In this document: positions 23,186 through 30,003 of the stretch, one piece after another
Numbering within the stretch: position 1 is the stretch's first letter
Layout of the letters: each line of letters begins with the position of its first letter
Assembly: GCA_022711355.1 (NCBI GenBank)
Contig: JAKLFE010000029.1
Coordinates: 1 to 57,651 of the forward strand
DNA from: Spirochaetota bacterium
GTDB lineage: Bacteria; Spirochaetota; Spirochaetia; Treponematales; Rectinemataceae
Reading direction: 5' to 3'
Length of the DNA stretch: 57,651 nt
Notes under the pieces: model-generated
The model's database searches: none
What the model was told of the DNA's origin: nothing
The model's input: only the letters and a program-made list of their open reading frames with translations
Position numbers and translations under genes: made by a program

Positions 23186-23210
23186 CCTCCCCGCATCACC
23201 CATCAAGCAC

Positions 23211-23228
23211 TACAAGGTTCGAGGCAGT
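23211..23228 (-). repeat. Right terminal inverted repeat of the insertion sequence
   Basis: On the minus strand this reads ACTGCCTCGAACCTTGTA and matches 16 of 17 bases of the left inner repeat. The end of the element lies 3 bp from the stop codon of the lipoprotein gene. Confidence 0.75.
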
Positions 23229-23231
23229 ACT

Positions 23232-23786
23232 TTAGTGAAACTCAGTGAAGGCGGAATCGACGAGAAGGATCGAGCGCACGAGACCGCCCTCGACCCTGAA
23301 GGCCAGGAAGTCCCCCTCGAGGGGATAGATATGGTAGGTCCCCGCGAAGGGCAGGAAGACCTCCCCGCCCTGGCCGATCGCCGCGACCCGGGCGGGCTTG
23401 CCGAGGATCCCGGAGAGCTCCTCGGCCTTGGTCCTCCCGCGGCGTATTCCCATGAGGCCCTCGGGGGAGAGGAGGTCGAGGACGATGGCCCGGGCATTGC
23501 CGCCCTCGATCTTGCGCTTGCCGCCCCTGTCGTAGACGAAGACGATGTCGTCGAAGTAGACGCCGCAGTCGCGGTAGCCGTAGAAACCGATCCCCTCGAC
23601 GTTGAGGAGGCGATCGGGCGCCCCGAGGCTAGCCTCGACCTCGGCCGCGCTCCGCCCGAGCAGGGCGGCCCGGTCGCGGAGGAGGGGGACGTAGGCAGGC
23701 TCGGGACGGAGGGAGGAGCAGCCGGCCAGGACCGCGCCGAGCCCGAGGCAGAGCGCGGCGAGGCGATAGGCGATCGAGTTCTTCAT
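23232..23786 (-). CDS. Putative lipoprotein of unknown function
   Basis: The 184-residue product has a lipoprotein signal peptide: basic start, hydrophobic stretch LAALCLGLGAVLAGC with the lipobox Cys at about residue 23. The mature part contains LGRSAAEVEASLGAPDRL and GRTKAEELSGILGKPARV, two SmpA/OmlA-like turns (helix followed by LG-P), which suggest a BamE-like fold (inference). There are about 160 mature residues. The ATG overlaps the stop of the DUF523 gene (ATGA). The stop TAA lies 3 bp from the end of the insertion sequence, so the original 3' end may have been altered. Confidence 0.7.
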   Translation of the reverse strand: MKNSIAYRLAALCLGLGAVLAGCSSLRPEPAYVPLLRDRAALLGRSAAEVEASLGAPDRLLNVEGIGFYGYRDCGVYFDDIVFVYDRGGKRKIEGGNARAIVLDLLSPEGLMGIRRGRTKAEELSGILGKPARVAAIGQGGEVFLPFAGTYHIYPLEGDFLAFRVEGGLVRSILLVDSAFTEFH

Positions 23787-24199
23787 CGGGCCTCCTCCTC
23801 GGAATATATCGCGTAGCCGCGCTTCCTCAGGAGGGCCGCGGTCAGGCCGTCGCCCTCGGCCAGGGCGCCGGAGAAGCTGCCGTCGTACACCCTGCCCGAG
23901 CCGCAGGAGGGCGAGCGGGCCTTGAGGATGGCCTCGGAGCAGCCGTAGCGCTCGCCGATCTCGAGGACGATCCGGGCGCCGCGCTCGAAGCGCTCGGTGA
24001 GGTCGAGCCCCTCCTTCGAGAGCACCCGGCCTCCGCGTATTTCAGAAGGGCTCCGCGGGGTCGGCAGGCCGCCGAGCTGCTCGGGGCAGACGGGGATGGC
24101 CTTGCCCGCGCGGACGAGCTCGACGACGGCCTCGTCGGCCCGGGCCTCGCCGTTCCACCTGCAGGGGATCCCCGCCAGGCAGGCGCTTACGAGGATCAC
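23783..24199 (-). CDS. DUF523 family protein
   Basis: The 138-residue product is a complete DUF523 protein: MILVSACLAGIPCRWNG at the N-terminus, VCPEQLGGLPTPR with the conserved Cys-Pro-Glu, and LKARSPSCGSG near the C-terminus. Conserved cysteines in ACLAG, VCPE and PSCG could bind metal or act in redox chemistry, but the biochemical role is unknown. The start is a GTG at 24199 without a clear Shine-Dalgarno. It is part of a minus-strand run from thrC to the lipoprotein, with gaps of 36 bp or less. Confidence 0.85.
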   Translation of the reverse strand: MILVSACLAGIPCRWNGEARADEAVVELVRAGKAIPVCPEQLGGLPTPRSPSEIRGGRVLSKEGLDLTERFERGARIVLEIGERYGCSEAILKARSPSCGSGRVYDGSFSGALAEGDGLTAALLRKRGYAIYSEEEAR

Positions 24200-24235
24200 G
24201 GGCGTCCCGTAGCCGCGGACGCGCGCGCGGGGGGC

Positions 24236-25249
24236 CTAGCCGAAGAGGTAATCATCGACGGCCTTGTAGACGATGCTCCTGTCGAGACGCTCGCTCCGTT
24301 CCTTGCGCGCTTCTTCCTTTTCATGATGCTCCATATACGCTTTTTCGTAATGGCTGAAGAGGTACTCGAGGCCGATCCAGCGCTCGATCTGCTCGGTCCT
24401 TTCGTCGGCGCTCGTCAATGCGATCGAGTAGTCGATCGAGGATGCTCCCTTGCCGAGGCTGCCGTCGATATCGAACCTCGTCCGCTTGTCGGCGGGCCGC
24501 CTCGCGACCTTGCACGCGATGGCCATGCCGCCGCATTCGTATCGGAATCGCACGCCGCCGTCCACCTCCGCGCGGACCCGCACCTCGTCGAGGTTCTTAT
24601 CCGCCGTATCGTCGATCGCGACCGGGGTGCCGCCGTCGATGAGCTTCTTCAGGATCTCGAGGGACCTGAAGTAGGCTTCCGGATTCCGCGACTGGGCGTA
24701 TCGGATGATCTCGAGGAAGCTCTTCTCCTTGACGGCGAACAGGTCGCGCTCCAATTGCTTCTCGGCGGCGAGCGACTCCTTGGTCTGGCGAGCGTCGATC
24801 TTGAGCAAGAAACGCTTCTCGGCGAGGAGATTCTCGATCTTGTCCCGCGTGAGCGCGTAATCCCCGGAGATGCGGAGGCCGGACAGCTCGGTGACGATGT
24901 CGCCGATCGAGAAGCGCATGGTCAGATCGATGGTCACGTCGCATTTCTTGTCGATGAGCTCGAGCAAATCATGGAAGCGCCCGTGCAGCTCGCGGTTTTT
25001 CTCGATGATGCGCTTCTCGGTGTCCCGGATATCGTAGGGCGAGATCTCGTCGACCTTGATCGAGGAATAGAATCCGTGTATCTCCTTGCCGATATCGACC
25101 AGGATGTCGCGGATGGCCAGTTTCGTCTTCTCGTCGACGTTCTTGCTCTTCAATACATGGATCAGGTGGACCAAGGAGATCTCTATATCGGCGCGGCAGG
25201 AGCTGAGGCTATTCAGGAGCTCTTCCCGGAAAACGAGCCGTTCATGCAT
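24236..25249 (-). CDS. Unknown protein, largely helical
   Basis: I do not recognise a family for this 337-residue product. It lacks a signal peptide and membrane segments. Residues 1-215 look helical with charged repeats (LLNSLSSCRADIEISLVHLIH, IIEKNRELHGRFHDLLELID), possibly a coiled-coil; the last third is mixed, ending in a Lys/Glu-rich helix. Codon use is distinctly more AT-rich than that of thrB or DUF523 (GAT, ATC/ATA and AAG-rich), which may mean later acquisition. The ATG lies 3 bp after the thrB stop, so it is expressed from the threonine operon, though no link to threonine synthesis is evident. Confidence 0.7.
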   Translation of the reverse strand: MHERLVFREELLNSLSSCRADIEISLVHLIHVLKSKNVDEKTKLAIRDILVDIGKEIHGFYSSIKVDEISPYDIRDTEKRIIEKNRELHGRFHDLLELIDKKCDVTIDLTMRFSIGDIVTELSGLRISGDYALTRDKIENLLAEKRFLLKIDARQTKESLAAEKQLERDLFAVKEKSFLEIIRYAQSRNPEAYFRSLEILKKLIDGGTPVAIDDTADKNLDEVRVRAEVDGGVRFRYECGGMAIACKVARRPADKRTRFDIDGSLGKGASSIDYSIALTSADERTEQIERWIGLEYLFSHYEKAYMEHHEKEEARKERSERLDRSIVYKAVDDYLFG

Positions 25250-25252
25250 GCT

Positions 25253-26206
25253 TCAACCTCTCTTTATGGATGCGTCGCGCGAATCGACGACGCGCGCTCC
25301 CTCGTCGTCCGCCGCCAGCTCGAGGCGGCGCCAGGCCCCGCCGGGCCTCGACGTGAGGATCGGATCGATGGCGGCGCCGAAGCCCGGGGCCTTCCCGAGG
25401 GTCAGGGCCATGATCGTCGGTCCGGCCCCGGAGAGGAAGACCGCGAGGGCTCCGGCCTCGAGGGCGGCGCGGCGCAGCTCCTCCCAGCCCGGCACGAGGG
25501 GGGCGCGGTAGGGCTCGTGGAGCCGGTCGGCCAGGGAGGCGAGGGCCCCGTAGTCGGCCGAGGCGAAGGCCGCCGCCACGAGGGCCGCCCGGCCCGCGTT
25601 GAAGACCGCGTCGCGGAAGCTCACGGCGGCCGGCAGGGCGGCGCGGGCCTCGCTCGTCCGCAGCTCGAAGGGCGGGACGAGGGCGTGGAAGGAAAGGGTG
25701 CCGCCTACGGGCGAACGGACGGAGCTGACCCGCCCGCCCTCCGCCACGGAGGCGGCGAAGCCGCCCAGCAGGGCGGGGGCGACGTTGTCGGGGTGGCCCT
25801 CGAGCTCGGCGGCGAGGTCGAGGATGCGGTCCCGGCCGAGCGCTCCCCAGCGCCGGTCCGCGGCGCCGCCGGGCGCGGCCGGGCAGGACGCGATGTGCGA
25901 CGCCGCCATGAGGCCGCCGACGATGCAGGCCGCGCTCGAGCCCAGGCCGCGGGCCACGGGTATGTCGGCGGCGAAGCGGACGCGGAGCCCCGCGAAGGGG
26001 AGGCCGAGCTCCTCGAGGCCGCGGCGGTAGGCGCGGAGGAAGAGGTTGTCCGGCCCCGCGAGCTCGGGGGGGCAGCCCTCGACGACGGCGCGGTCGGCCT
26101 CCTCGGCCTCGAAGCGGTCGTAGAGGGAGAGGGCTACGCCGAGGGCGTCGAAGCCGGGGCCGAGGTTGGCCGTAGTGGCGGGGACGAGGATCCGGACGAC
26201 GCTCAC
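25253..26206 (-). CDS. thrB: Homoserine kinase
   Basis: The 317-residue GHMP-family kinase has VRILVPATTANLGPGFDALGVALS at the N-terminus (substrate loop) and PVARGLGSSAACIVGG, the GHMP ATP-binding motif. Near the C-terminus, AVFLSGAGPTIMAL matches the third conserved GHMP segment. It phosphorylates homoserine, providing the substrate of threonine synthase. The start is a GTG whose GTGA overlaps the thrC stop. Length matches ThrB (about 300-320). Confidence 0.9.
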   Translation of the reverse strand: MSVVRILVPATTANLGPGFDALGVALSLYDRFEAEEADRAVVEGCPPELAGPDNLFLRAYRRGLEELGLPFAGLRVRFAADIPVARGLGSSAACIVGGLMAASHIASCPAAPGGAADRRWGALGRDRILDLAAELEGHPDNVAPALLGGFAASVAEGGRVSSVRSPVGGTLSFHALVPPFELRTSEARAALPAAVSFRDAVFNAGRAALVAAAFASADYGALASLADRLHEPYRAPLVPGWEELRRAALEAGALAVFLSGAGPTIMALTLGKAPGFGAAIDPILTSRPGGAWRRLELAADDEGARVVDSRDASIKRG

Positions 26207-27789
26207 GGCCGCGCCCCGCGCCCGGCGGAGGCCGAAGCGCCGAGGGCGCCAAGGGCACCGCGGATAGCCGCGCCGATGCTTCCGGGATCGATGGTCTCGC
26301 GGTGGAGCTCGCGCCGGCCGCGGAGGGCGAGGAAGGCGGGCGGCGGCTCGAGGCCGGCGGCCCGGGCGAGGAGCTCGGCGGCGGCGAGCTCGGCCTCGAG
26401 GCCTGCGGCGCCCTCCGAGCCGCCCCGGCCGCGGAGCCCGACCGAGGCCGCCGCGGCCAGGGGGAACTTGAAGGGGCTGGCCGTCGCGGCCAGGACCAGG
26501 GGCCGCCCTGCCCTCGGGTAGCCCGCGGACTCGGCAGCGGCGAGGGCCACCGCCGTGTGGGGATCGACGAGGTAGCCGGTGGCCTCGAAGAGGCGGCGCG
26601 CCGCCTCGGCCGCCGGGGCCTCGTCGGCCCAGCCGGCGCGGAAGTCGGAGAGCCGGGATCGCTCATCGGGGCCGAGCTCGAAGCGGCCCGTCTCGGCGAG
26701 GCCGGCCATGAGGGAGGCGACGCGGCCGGGATCGCCGGACGCGGCGTGGTAGACCAGGCGCTCGAGGTTGCTCGACACGAGGATGTCCATGGAGGGGCTC
26801 GAGGTCGCGTAGAAGGGGCGGCGCGCCTCGTAGCGGCCGGTCTCGAAGAAGTCGTAGAGGACCTTGTTCCGGTTCGAGGCGCAGACCAGGGCGCCGACGG
26901 GGAGGCCCATGCGCTTGGCGTACCAGGCGGCGAGGATGTCGCCGAAGTTGCCGGTGGGCACGGCCAGGTCCATGAGGCCCTCGCTCCCGAGCTCGCCCCG
27001 GTCGCGGAGATCGCGCCAGGCCTTGACCCAGTAGGCGATCTGGGGCGCGAGGCGGGCGATATTGATCGAGTTGGCCGAACAGAGCCTCGTGCTCGAGGCG
27101 GCCAGGGCCGCGGCGAGGGGGGAGCCTGGCCGGGCGGCCTCGGCGAAGGCGGCCTTCACGGCGCGCTGGGCCTCGTCGAAGTTGCCCCGGATGCCGTAGA
27201 CCAGGGCCCCCGGGGCGTCGTGGCTCGTCATCTGGAGGCGCTGCACGGGGCTCACGCCCTCGGAGGGGTAGAAGACGGCGACCCGGGGCGCGGGGGCGGC
27301 GCCGGCCCGTCGGGGAAGAGAGCCGCCGCCCTCGGGGCAGATGCCCTCGAGGGCGGCCTTGCCCGTGTCGCCGGAGGTGGCGACGAGGACGAGGATGCCC
27401 GAGTCGTCGCCGGCCAGCTCGGCCGACATGGCCAGGAATTCCCCGAGGAGGGTCAGGGCGAGGTCCTTGAATGCGAGGGTCGGGCCGCGGTAGAGCTCGA
27501 GGAAGTGGCGGCCGCCCGCCCGGACCAGGGGGGCGACCTCGGCCGTCTCGAAGCGGGCGGCCGAGGCCTCCAAGGCGGCGCGGAGCCTGGGCTCGGGGAA
27601 GCCGGGGAAGAAGGGGGCTATGACGCGATAGGCGAGCTCGGGATAGCTCATCGGCCCCGGGGCCAGGAGCTCGGGGTCGAGGGGGGGCAGGGAACGGGGA
27701 AGGTAGAGGCCCCCGTCGGGGGCCAGGCCGCTCAGGACCGCGCGCTCGGGCCCGACGGGCGGCGCGGACGACCTCGTGCTGACGTACAC
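26203..27789 (-). CDS. thrC: Threonine synthase
   Basis: The 528-residue PLP enzyme opens with YVSTRSSAPPVGPERAVLSGLAPDGGLYLP, typical of ThrC. The PLP-binding Lys is in GPTLAFKDLALTLL (about K108), and the PLP phosphate site is ATSGDTGKAALEG. It converts O-phosphohomoserine to threonine. The GTG at 27789 has GGAGG 5 nt upstream; an out-of-frame ATG lies between them. It is a little longer than bacterial ThrC of about 430-480 residues, with extra loops in the C-terminal half. No homoserine dehydrogenase or aspartokinase is adjacent. Confidence 0.9.
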   Translation of the reverse strand: MYVSTRSSAPPVGPERAVLSGLAPDGGLYLPRSLPPLDPELLAPGPMSYPELAYRVIAPFFPGFPEPRLRAALEASAARFETAEVAPLVRAGGRHFLELYRGPTLAFKDLALTLLGEFLAMSAELAGDDSGILVLVATSGDTGKAALEGICPEGGGSLPRRAGAAPAPRVAVFYPSEGVSPVQRLQMTSHDAPGALVYGIRGNFDEAQRAVKAAFAEAARPGSPLAAALAASSTRLCSANSINIARLAPQIAYWVKAWRDLRDRGELGSEGLMDLAVPTGNFGDILAAWYAKRMGLPVGALVCASNRNKVLYDFFETGRYEARRPFYATSSPSMDILVSSNLERLVYHAASGDPGRVASLMAGLAETGRFELGPDERSRLSDFRAGWADEAPAAEAARRLFEATGYLVDPHTAVALAAAESAGYPRAGRPLVLAATASPFKFPLAAAASVGLRGRGGSEGAAGLEAELAAAELLARAAGLEPPPAFLALRGRRELHRETIDPGSIGAAIRGALGALGASASAGRGARP

Positions 27790-27815
27790 GGCATCCTCCG
27801 CCAGGGAGGATATAG

Positions 27816-27850
27816 AAAAGCGGGCGCCCGGGAAAGCCCGGAGCGCCCGC
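27816..27850 (-). terminator. Terminator after ferritin, before thrC
   Basis: On the minus strand a stem of about 13 bp with one bulge (27837-27850 with 27820-27832; GC-rich) is followed by TTTT (27819-27816). It ends the ferritin transcript and lies about 30 bp before the thrC start. Since no other thrC promoter is clear, read-through could also set thrC expression. Confidence 0.7.
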
Positions 27851-27908
27851 CCCTCGGGCGCGGCCGGGAAGGCATCATGCCCCCGGGCGGCCCCTTCGAG
27901 CTTCCGAC

Positions 27909-28439
27909 CTAGTCCTCGCCGCCCATCGAGGTGAAGTCGCTCGGCACGCCGAGCTTGCGCTTGCCCAGCTCGATGTTGAGCATGTAAAGGCCCTGGGCCG
28001 AGTTGCCCATGAGATCGATGGTCTGGAGGATCTCGCTCGCGTTCTTCTCCTCCTCCACCTGCTCGGTCAGGTACCACTGGATGAAGGCCTCGGTGGCGTA
28101 GTCCTTCTCCTCGCGGGCGAGGGCCGCGATCTCGCGGATGCTCCCGCTGACGCCCTTCTCGTGCTCGAGGACGCGCTGGAAGAGCTCCTTGATGGCCGTC
28201 TCCTTGAACTCGGGCTTGGCGATCGCCTCGAGGGCCACGGCGGAGCCCTGGTCCTCGAGGTATCCGTAGAGCTTCATCGCGTGGAACATCTCCTCGTGGT
28301 ACTGGATCATGAGCCAGTTGGCCACGCCCTTGTAGCCGGCCTCGCCCATGCGGGCCGACATGGCCAGGTAGAGGTAGGCCGAGTACATCTCGCGGTTTAT
28401 CTGCAGGTTGATCCGGTCGGTCATCTTCTTGGAAAGCAT
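27909..28439 (-). CDS. ftnA: Ferritin (FtnA-like)
   Basis: The 176-residue product is a non-haem ferritin: four-helix bundle with ferroxidase residues Glu in NREMYSAYLYL (about residue 17), E/H in YHEEMFHAMKLYGYLEDQG (about 50 and 53), Glu in VLEHEKGVSGSI and QWYLTEQVEEE. It stores iron as ferric mineral in a 24-mer shell. The ATG at 28439 follows AGGAGA. A palindromic site in its promoter suggests dedicated control. The longer frame upstream lacks family residues. Confidence 0.95.
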   Translation of the reverse strand: MLSKKMTDRINLQINREMYSAYLYLAMSARMGEAGYKGVANWLMIQYHEEMFHAMKLYGYLEDQGSAVALEAIAKPEFKETAIKELFQRVLEHEKGVSGSIREIAALAREEKDYATEAFIQWYLTEQVEEEKNASEILQTIDLMGNSAQGLYMLNIELGKRKLGVPSDFTSMGGED

Positions 28440-28506
28440 GGTCTGGTCTCCTTTTTTAGGCGTCTCGGTCCGATCGCGTCGCGGCTCCCTACCGGAGCAT
28501 GGTTTG

Positions 28507-28535
28507 AATATAGCGATTTCGCTATGAATCGACAA
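28507..28535 (-). promoter_or_regulatory. Ferritin promoter with palindromic operator between -35 and -10
   Basis: On the minus strand TTGTCG (28535-28530), 17 bp, TATATT (28512-28507). A perfect palindrome, ATAGCGA/TCGCTAT with a 2-bp centre (28510-28525), fills the spacer and enters the -10, so a bound protein would block polymerase. It does not resemble the Fur, PerR or DtxR consensus. Confidence 0.65.
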
Positions 28536-28555
28536 ACGCGAAAGGCGAGGGAGGC

Positions 28556-29416
28556 CTAGCGCGAGATCCAGCTCGCGATGTAGCGCCTCGAGCCGCCCAG
28601 GGCGACGGGCGGGGCCTCGAGCCGCTTCCACGCGCCGCCCAGCTTCGCCGCGGCGGCGGCCACCTCGACGTGGCGCATCGCGATGCCCATGTCGAGCTCC
28701 TGGAGCTTGATCGCGCCGAGCATGTTGTTGTAGAAGCGGCTCTCCTCCAGGACGAGGTGGAGCCGCGCCGGCCCGCCGCGTCGGTCGAGGAGTAGGCGCC
28801 AGGGCTGCTTGTTCGAGGCCGAGGGGCCGAAGCGCACCGCCTCGAGGAGCTCGGCCCAGGCTCCCGCCTCGGCCAGGGGGAGCCAGGCTCCCTCCGGGCC
28901 CGCCTCGAAGAAGAGCTCGTCCGCCGGCTTGCGGCTCCCGGAGCCGGCCCCGCGGCGGATGAGCTGGTCCCGTATCTTCGAGCCGTCGGCGGCCCTCCCC
29001 ACCGGGCTCAGCGCGGGGGCGAGCTCGCGCCCGGAGGCGCCGAGGAAGCGCTTGACCAGGCCCCGGTCGAAGATCCCGCCGACCCAGCAGGTCCCGAGGC
29101 CGAGCTCCGTGGCGCGGAGGATCAGGCCCTCGAAGGCGTAGCCGAAATCGACGCAGGCGAGCTCGCCTGGCTCGACTATGCCGACGAGGAAGGTCGCGGC
29201 CCCCGCGATGACCCCGTAGGTCCCGAGCTTCCTGCCCTTGCCCAGGCCCGCGTCCTCGCGCGCGACGAGGGCGAAGCGGGGTCGGCGCCCGAAGGGCCCG
29301 GGCACCGCCTCGGCGAAGGCCGCCTCGAGGGCCCTCGCCTCCTCGGCCGAGGGGGGAGCGCCGTCGTAGCTGCGCACCGAGACGCGGTCGCGGATCGCTT
29401 GAAGCGAGAGTTCCAT
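28556..29416 (-). CDS. Nitroreductase family protein
   Basis: The 286-residue product looks like a flavin nitroreductase of the TM1586 type with two fused half-domains: DRVSVRSYDGAPPSAEE at the N-terminus (FMN-binding Arg-Ser), GLGTCWVGGIFD, then a second half with VRFGPSASNKQPWRLLLD (a repeat of the FMN site) and LDMGIAMRHVEVAA. It likely reduces quinones, nitroaromatics or other acceptors with NAD(P)H. The ATG at 29416 has AAGGAGAG upstream and lies 1 bp after the tag stop; it is the last gene of the patatin-tag operon. Confidence 0.8.
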   Translation of the reverse strand: MELSLQAIRDRVSVRSYDGAPPSAEEARALEAAFAEAVPGPFGRRPRFALVAREDAGLGKGRKLGTYGVIAGAATFLVGIVEPGELACVDFGYAFEGLILRATELGLGTCWVGGIFDRGLVKRFLGASGRELAPALSPVGRAADGSKIRDQLIRRGAGSGSRKPADELFFEAGPEGAWLPLAEAGAWAELLEAVRFGPSASNKQPWRLLLDRRGGPARLHLVLEESRFYNNMLGAIKLQELDMGIAMRHVEVAAAAAKLGGAWKRLEAPPVALGGSRRYIASWISR

Positions 29417-29417
29417 C

Positions 29418-30002
29418 CTATCTCTCCTTTCGCCCCCGCCCCCCGCCGAGCTCGGCCCAGCGGAAGCAGGAGGCGAGGTGGTCGTTGACCATGCCGATGG
29501 CCTGCATGTGGGCGTACATGGTCGTGCTGCCCACGAAGCCGAAGCCCCTCGACTTGAGGTCCTTGGATAAGGCGTCCGAGGACTCCGTCGTGACCGGGAC
29601 CTCGGCGGGGCTCCTCCAGGCGTTGACGAGGGGCCGGCCCTCGACGAAGCGCCAGATGTAGGCGTCGAAGGATCCGAACTCCTCGGCCGTCGCGAGGAAG
29701 GCGCGCGCGTTGCGCGCCGCCGCCTCGAGCTTACGGCGGTTGCGGATGAGGCCGGGGTCGGCGAGGAGCCTTTCGATCCGCGCCGGTCCGAAACGCGCGA
29801 CCTTCTCGGGATCGAAGCCGGCGAAGGCCCTCCGGTAGGCCTCGCGTTTGCCCAGGACGCAGCGCCAGGAGAGGCCCGCCTGCTGGGTCTCGAGGAGGAG
29901 GAACTCGAAGTGCCTTCGCTCGTCGTGGATCGGGCGGCCCCACTCCTCGTCGTGATAGGCGACGTACAGGGGATCGGAGCCGCACCAGGGGCAGCGTTCC
30001 AT
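29418..30002 (-). CDS. tag: DNA-3-methyladenine glycosylase I
   Basis: The 194-residue product begins MERCPWCGSDPLYVAYHDEEWGRP, the Tag signature with the zinc Cys and catalytic-site Trp/Glu, and continues FEFLLLETQQAGLSWRCVL, LIRNRRKLEAAARNA and SKDLKSRGFGFVGSTTMYAHMQAIGMVNDH, including the C-terminal His that binds zinc. It removes 3-methyladenine from DNA in base excision repair. It starts 1 bp after the patatin gene stop and is separated by 1 bp from the nitroreductase gene. Confidence 0.95.
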   Translation of the reverse strand: MERCPWCGSDPLYVAYHDEEWGRPIHDERRHFEFLLLETQQAGLSWRCVLGKREAYRRAFAGFDPEKVARFGPARIERLLADPGLIRNRRKLEAAARNARAFLATAEEFGSFDAYIWRFVEGRPLVNAWRSPAEVPVTTESSDALSKDLKSRGFGFVGSTTMYAHMQAIGMVNDHLASCFRWAELGGGRGRKER

Positions 30003-30003
30003 G

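Larger units (their letters stand above)
21795..23228 (+). mobile_element. Insertion sequence with terminal inverted repeats and one transposase gene
   Basis: A 17-bp terminal inverted repeat (ACTGCCTCGAACCCTGT at 21795-21811, and its complement with one mismatch at 23212-23228) encloses a single complete transposase gene. The element is about 1.43 kb, with about 240 bp of non-coding tail that contains strong hairpins. No target-site duplication could be confirmed, so the exact ends are uncertain; the outer left repeat at 21777 could be the real boundary. It sits between the convergent btuD and lipoprotein genes, without visibly breaking either. Confidence 0.75.

Noticed and set aside
21760..23240. 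Target-site duplication around the insertion sequence
   Set aside because: TAAA on the left and TTTA on the right are inverted rather than direct copies, so no duplication can be claimed.
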